A DNA stretch of 5,526 nt from Pseudomonadota bacterium (lineage in GTDB: Bacteria > Pseudomonadota > Alphaproteobacteria > Rhizobiales > Xanthobacteraceae), in contig JAEYVN010000349.1 of assembly GCA_023431725.1 (NCBI GenBank), positions 1 through 5,526 of the forward strand. The letters are read 5' to 3'. Shown here piece by piece: positions 5,263 through 5,526 of the stretch. Position 1 is the stretch's first letter, and each line of letters begins with the position of its first letter. The position numbers were made by a program, and so were the translations under genes. The notes beneath the pieces were generated by a model. The model was given only the letters and a program-made list of their open reading frames with translations, had not been told where the DNA came from and searched no databases.

Positions 5263-5471
5263 AAGGTTTGATGCTTTTTTGTCACATGAAGCCGGAGAAC
5301 GGCGGGAGATGCGGCCGAAGGTCTCATTTACGGTTGGCCGCGGACAGCGACCGCAATAGCATAGCCCTCATCAGCGTCAAAGCGCGCCGGTGATTTGCGG
5401 GGGCGGATCACCGAATGCAGCGCGGGGCGCAGAGAGTTTCGCCTATTCGTGTTTGGCGGGGGTTGGGCGGT
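5263..5471. other. Gene-poor interval upstream of the FAH-family gene
   Basis: No convincing protein gene is seen. It must contain the promoter of the minus-strand FAH-family gene, but I find no clear -35/-10 pair. It holds two inverted repeats: 5311-5318 with 5334-5341 (8 pairs, one G-U) and 5388-5394 with 5407-5413 (7 pairs, 12-base loop), the latter flanked by a further GCGC/GCGC pairing (5382-5385 with 5420-5423). Small frames are present on both strands (5286-5393 plus, 35 codons; 5259-5327 minus, 22 codons), neither with a ribosome-binding site. Confidence 0.5.
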
Positions 5472-5510
5472 CGAATGCCGGGATCGGGGGATCCCGGCAT
5501 TCGTTTTTTT
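5311..5510 (+). ncRNA. Possible small RNA ending at an orphan terminator
   Basis: A very strong plus-strand terminator at 5472-5510 has no protein gene in front of it: the nearest upstream plus-strand gene ends at 4467, and the genes between run the other way. The interval before it carries two stem-forming inverted repeats. This is the layout of an intergenic small RNA, but I find no promoter, cannot fix the 5' end (5311 is only the start of the first hairpin) and do not recognise 6S, SRP, RNase P or tmRNA motifs. The terminator could instead be the relic of a lost gene. Confidence 0.22.
5472..5510 (+). terminator. Strong rho-independent terminator, plus strand, with no gene upstream
   Basis: A perfect 14-bp stem (5472-5485 with 5490-5503), a GGGG tetraloop (5486-5489) and seven T (5504-5510). 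On the minus strand the hairpin is not followed by T, so it works in the plus direction only. It is unrelated in sequence to the repeated terminator at 324-356 and 4504-4536. Confidence 0.85.
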
Positions 5511-5526
5511 GCGTCCAGCAACACTC

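Noticed and set aside
4552..5271. A 239-codon plus-strand open frame opposite the FAH-family gene
   Set aside because: It is the antisense shadow of a GC-rich gene. The minus-strand frame carries all catalytic residues of a known family, while the plus-strand translation shows no domain and no ribosome-binding site.
5286..5393. A 35-codon plus-strand frame upstream of the orphan terminator
   Set aside because: There is no ribosome-binding site, the composition is Arg-rich as expected from random GC-rich sequence, and it ends 79 bases before the terminator stem. It is kept only as a caveat to the small RNA idea.

Overview
The window looks like a chromosomal stretch of a GC-rich alphaproteobacterium, most likely Bradyrhizobium or a near relative in the Hyphomicrobiales. 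This is inferred from the high-GC third codon positions, the Bug/TctC-type binding protein, the FCD-type GntR regulator and the style of the rho-independent terminators. No marker gene fixes the taxon. There is no rRNA, tRNA, CRISPR array, transposase or phage gene.

Layout, left to right. (1) The 3' end of an unrecognised plus-strand gene (1-312). (2) A compact minus-strand operon running from 3182 down to 362: a small cupin, then a secreted Bug/TctC substrate-binding protein, then a TRAP (DctP)-like binding protein that lacks a signal peptide, then a DUF1330 protein. It ends in a strong intrinsic terminator six bases past the last stop codon. (3) A 127-bp AT-rich divergent control region (3183-3309). 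It holds a good minus-strand promoter and two near-identical 17-bp boxes in inverted orientation, one over that promoter's -10 and one just in front of the regulator's start codon. (4) A plus-strand pair: a GntR/FCD regulator (3310-3951) and, 21 bp on, a VOC-superfamily metalloenzyme (3973-4467). (5) A convergent minus-strand gene for a fumarylacetoacetate-hydrolase-family enzyme, probably an acylpyruvate/fumarylpyruvate hydrolase (4561-5262). It ends in a second copy of the same terminator (33 identical bases). (6) A 264-bp tail without a convincing gene, holding a near-perfect plus-strand terminator (5472-5510) with no gene in front of it. A small RNA is possible there.

Reading: this looks like an undescribed, locally regulated catabolic locus for a small organic acid, perhaps an aromatic breakdown product. 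The Bug protein would bind the acid in the periplasm. The cupin, VOC, DUF1330 and FAH-family proteins would supply enzymes, of which the FAH-family hydrolase would cleave a C-C bond in an acylpyruvate-like intermediate. The GntR protein would repress the divergent operon and itself through the paired boxes. The substrate cannot be read from the sequence. The main oddities are the signal-less TRAP-type protein with an apparently lost ligand arginine, two binding proteins with no permease, the mirrored operator pair, and the orphan terminator at the right edge.
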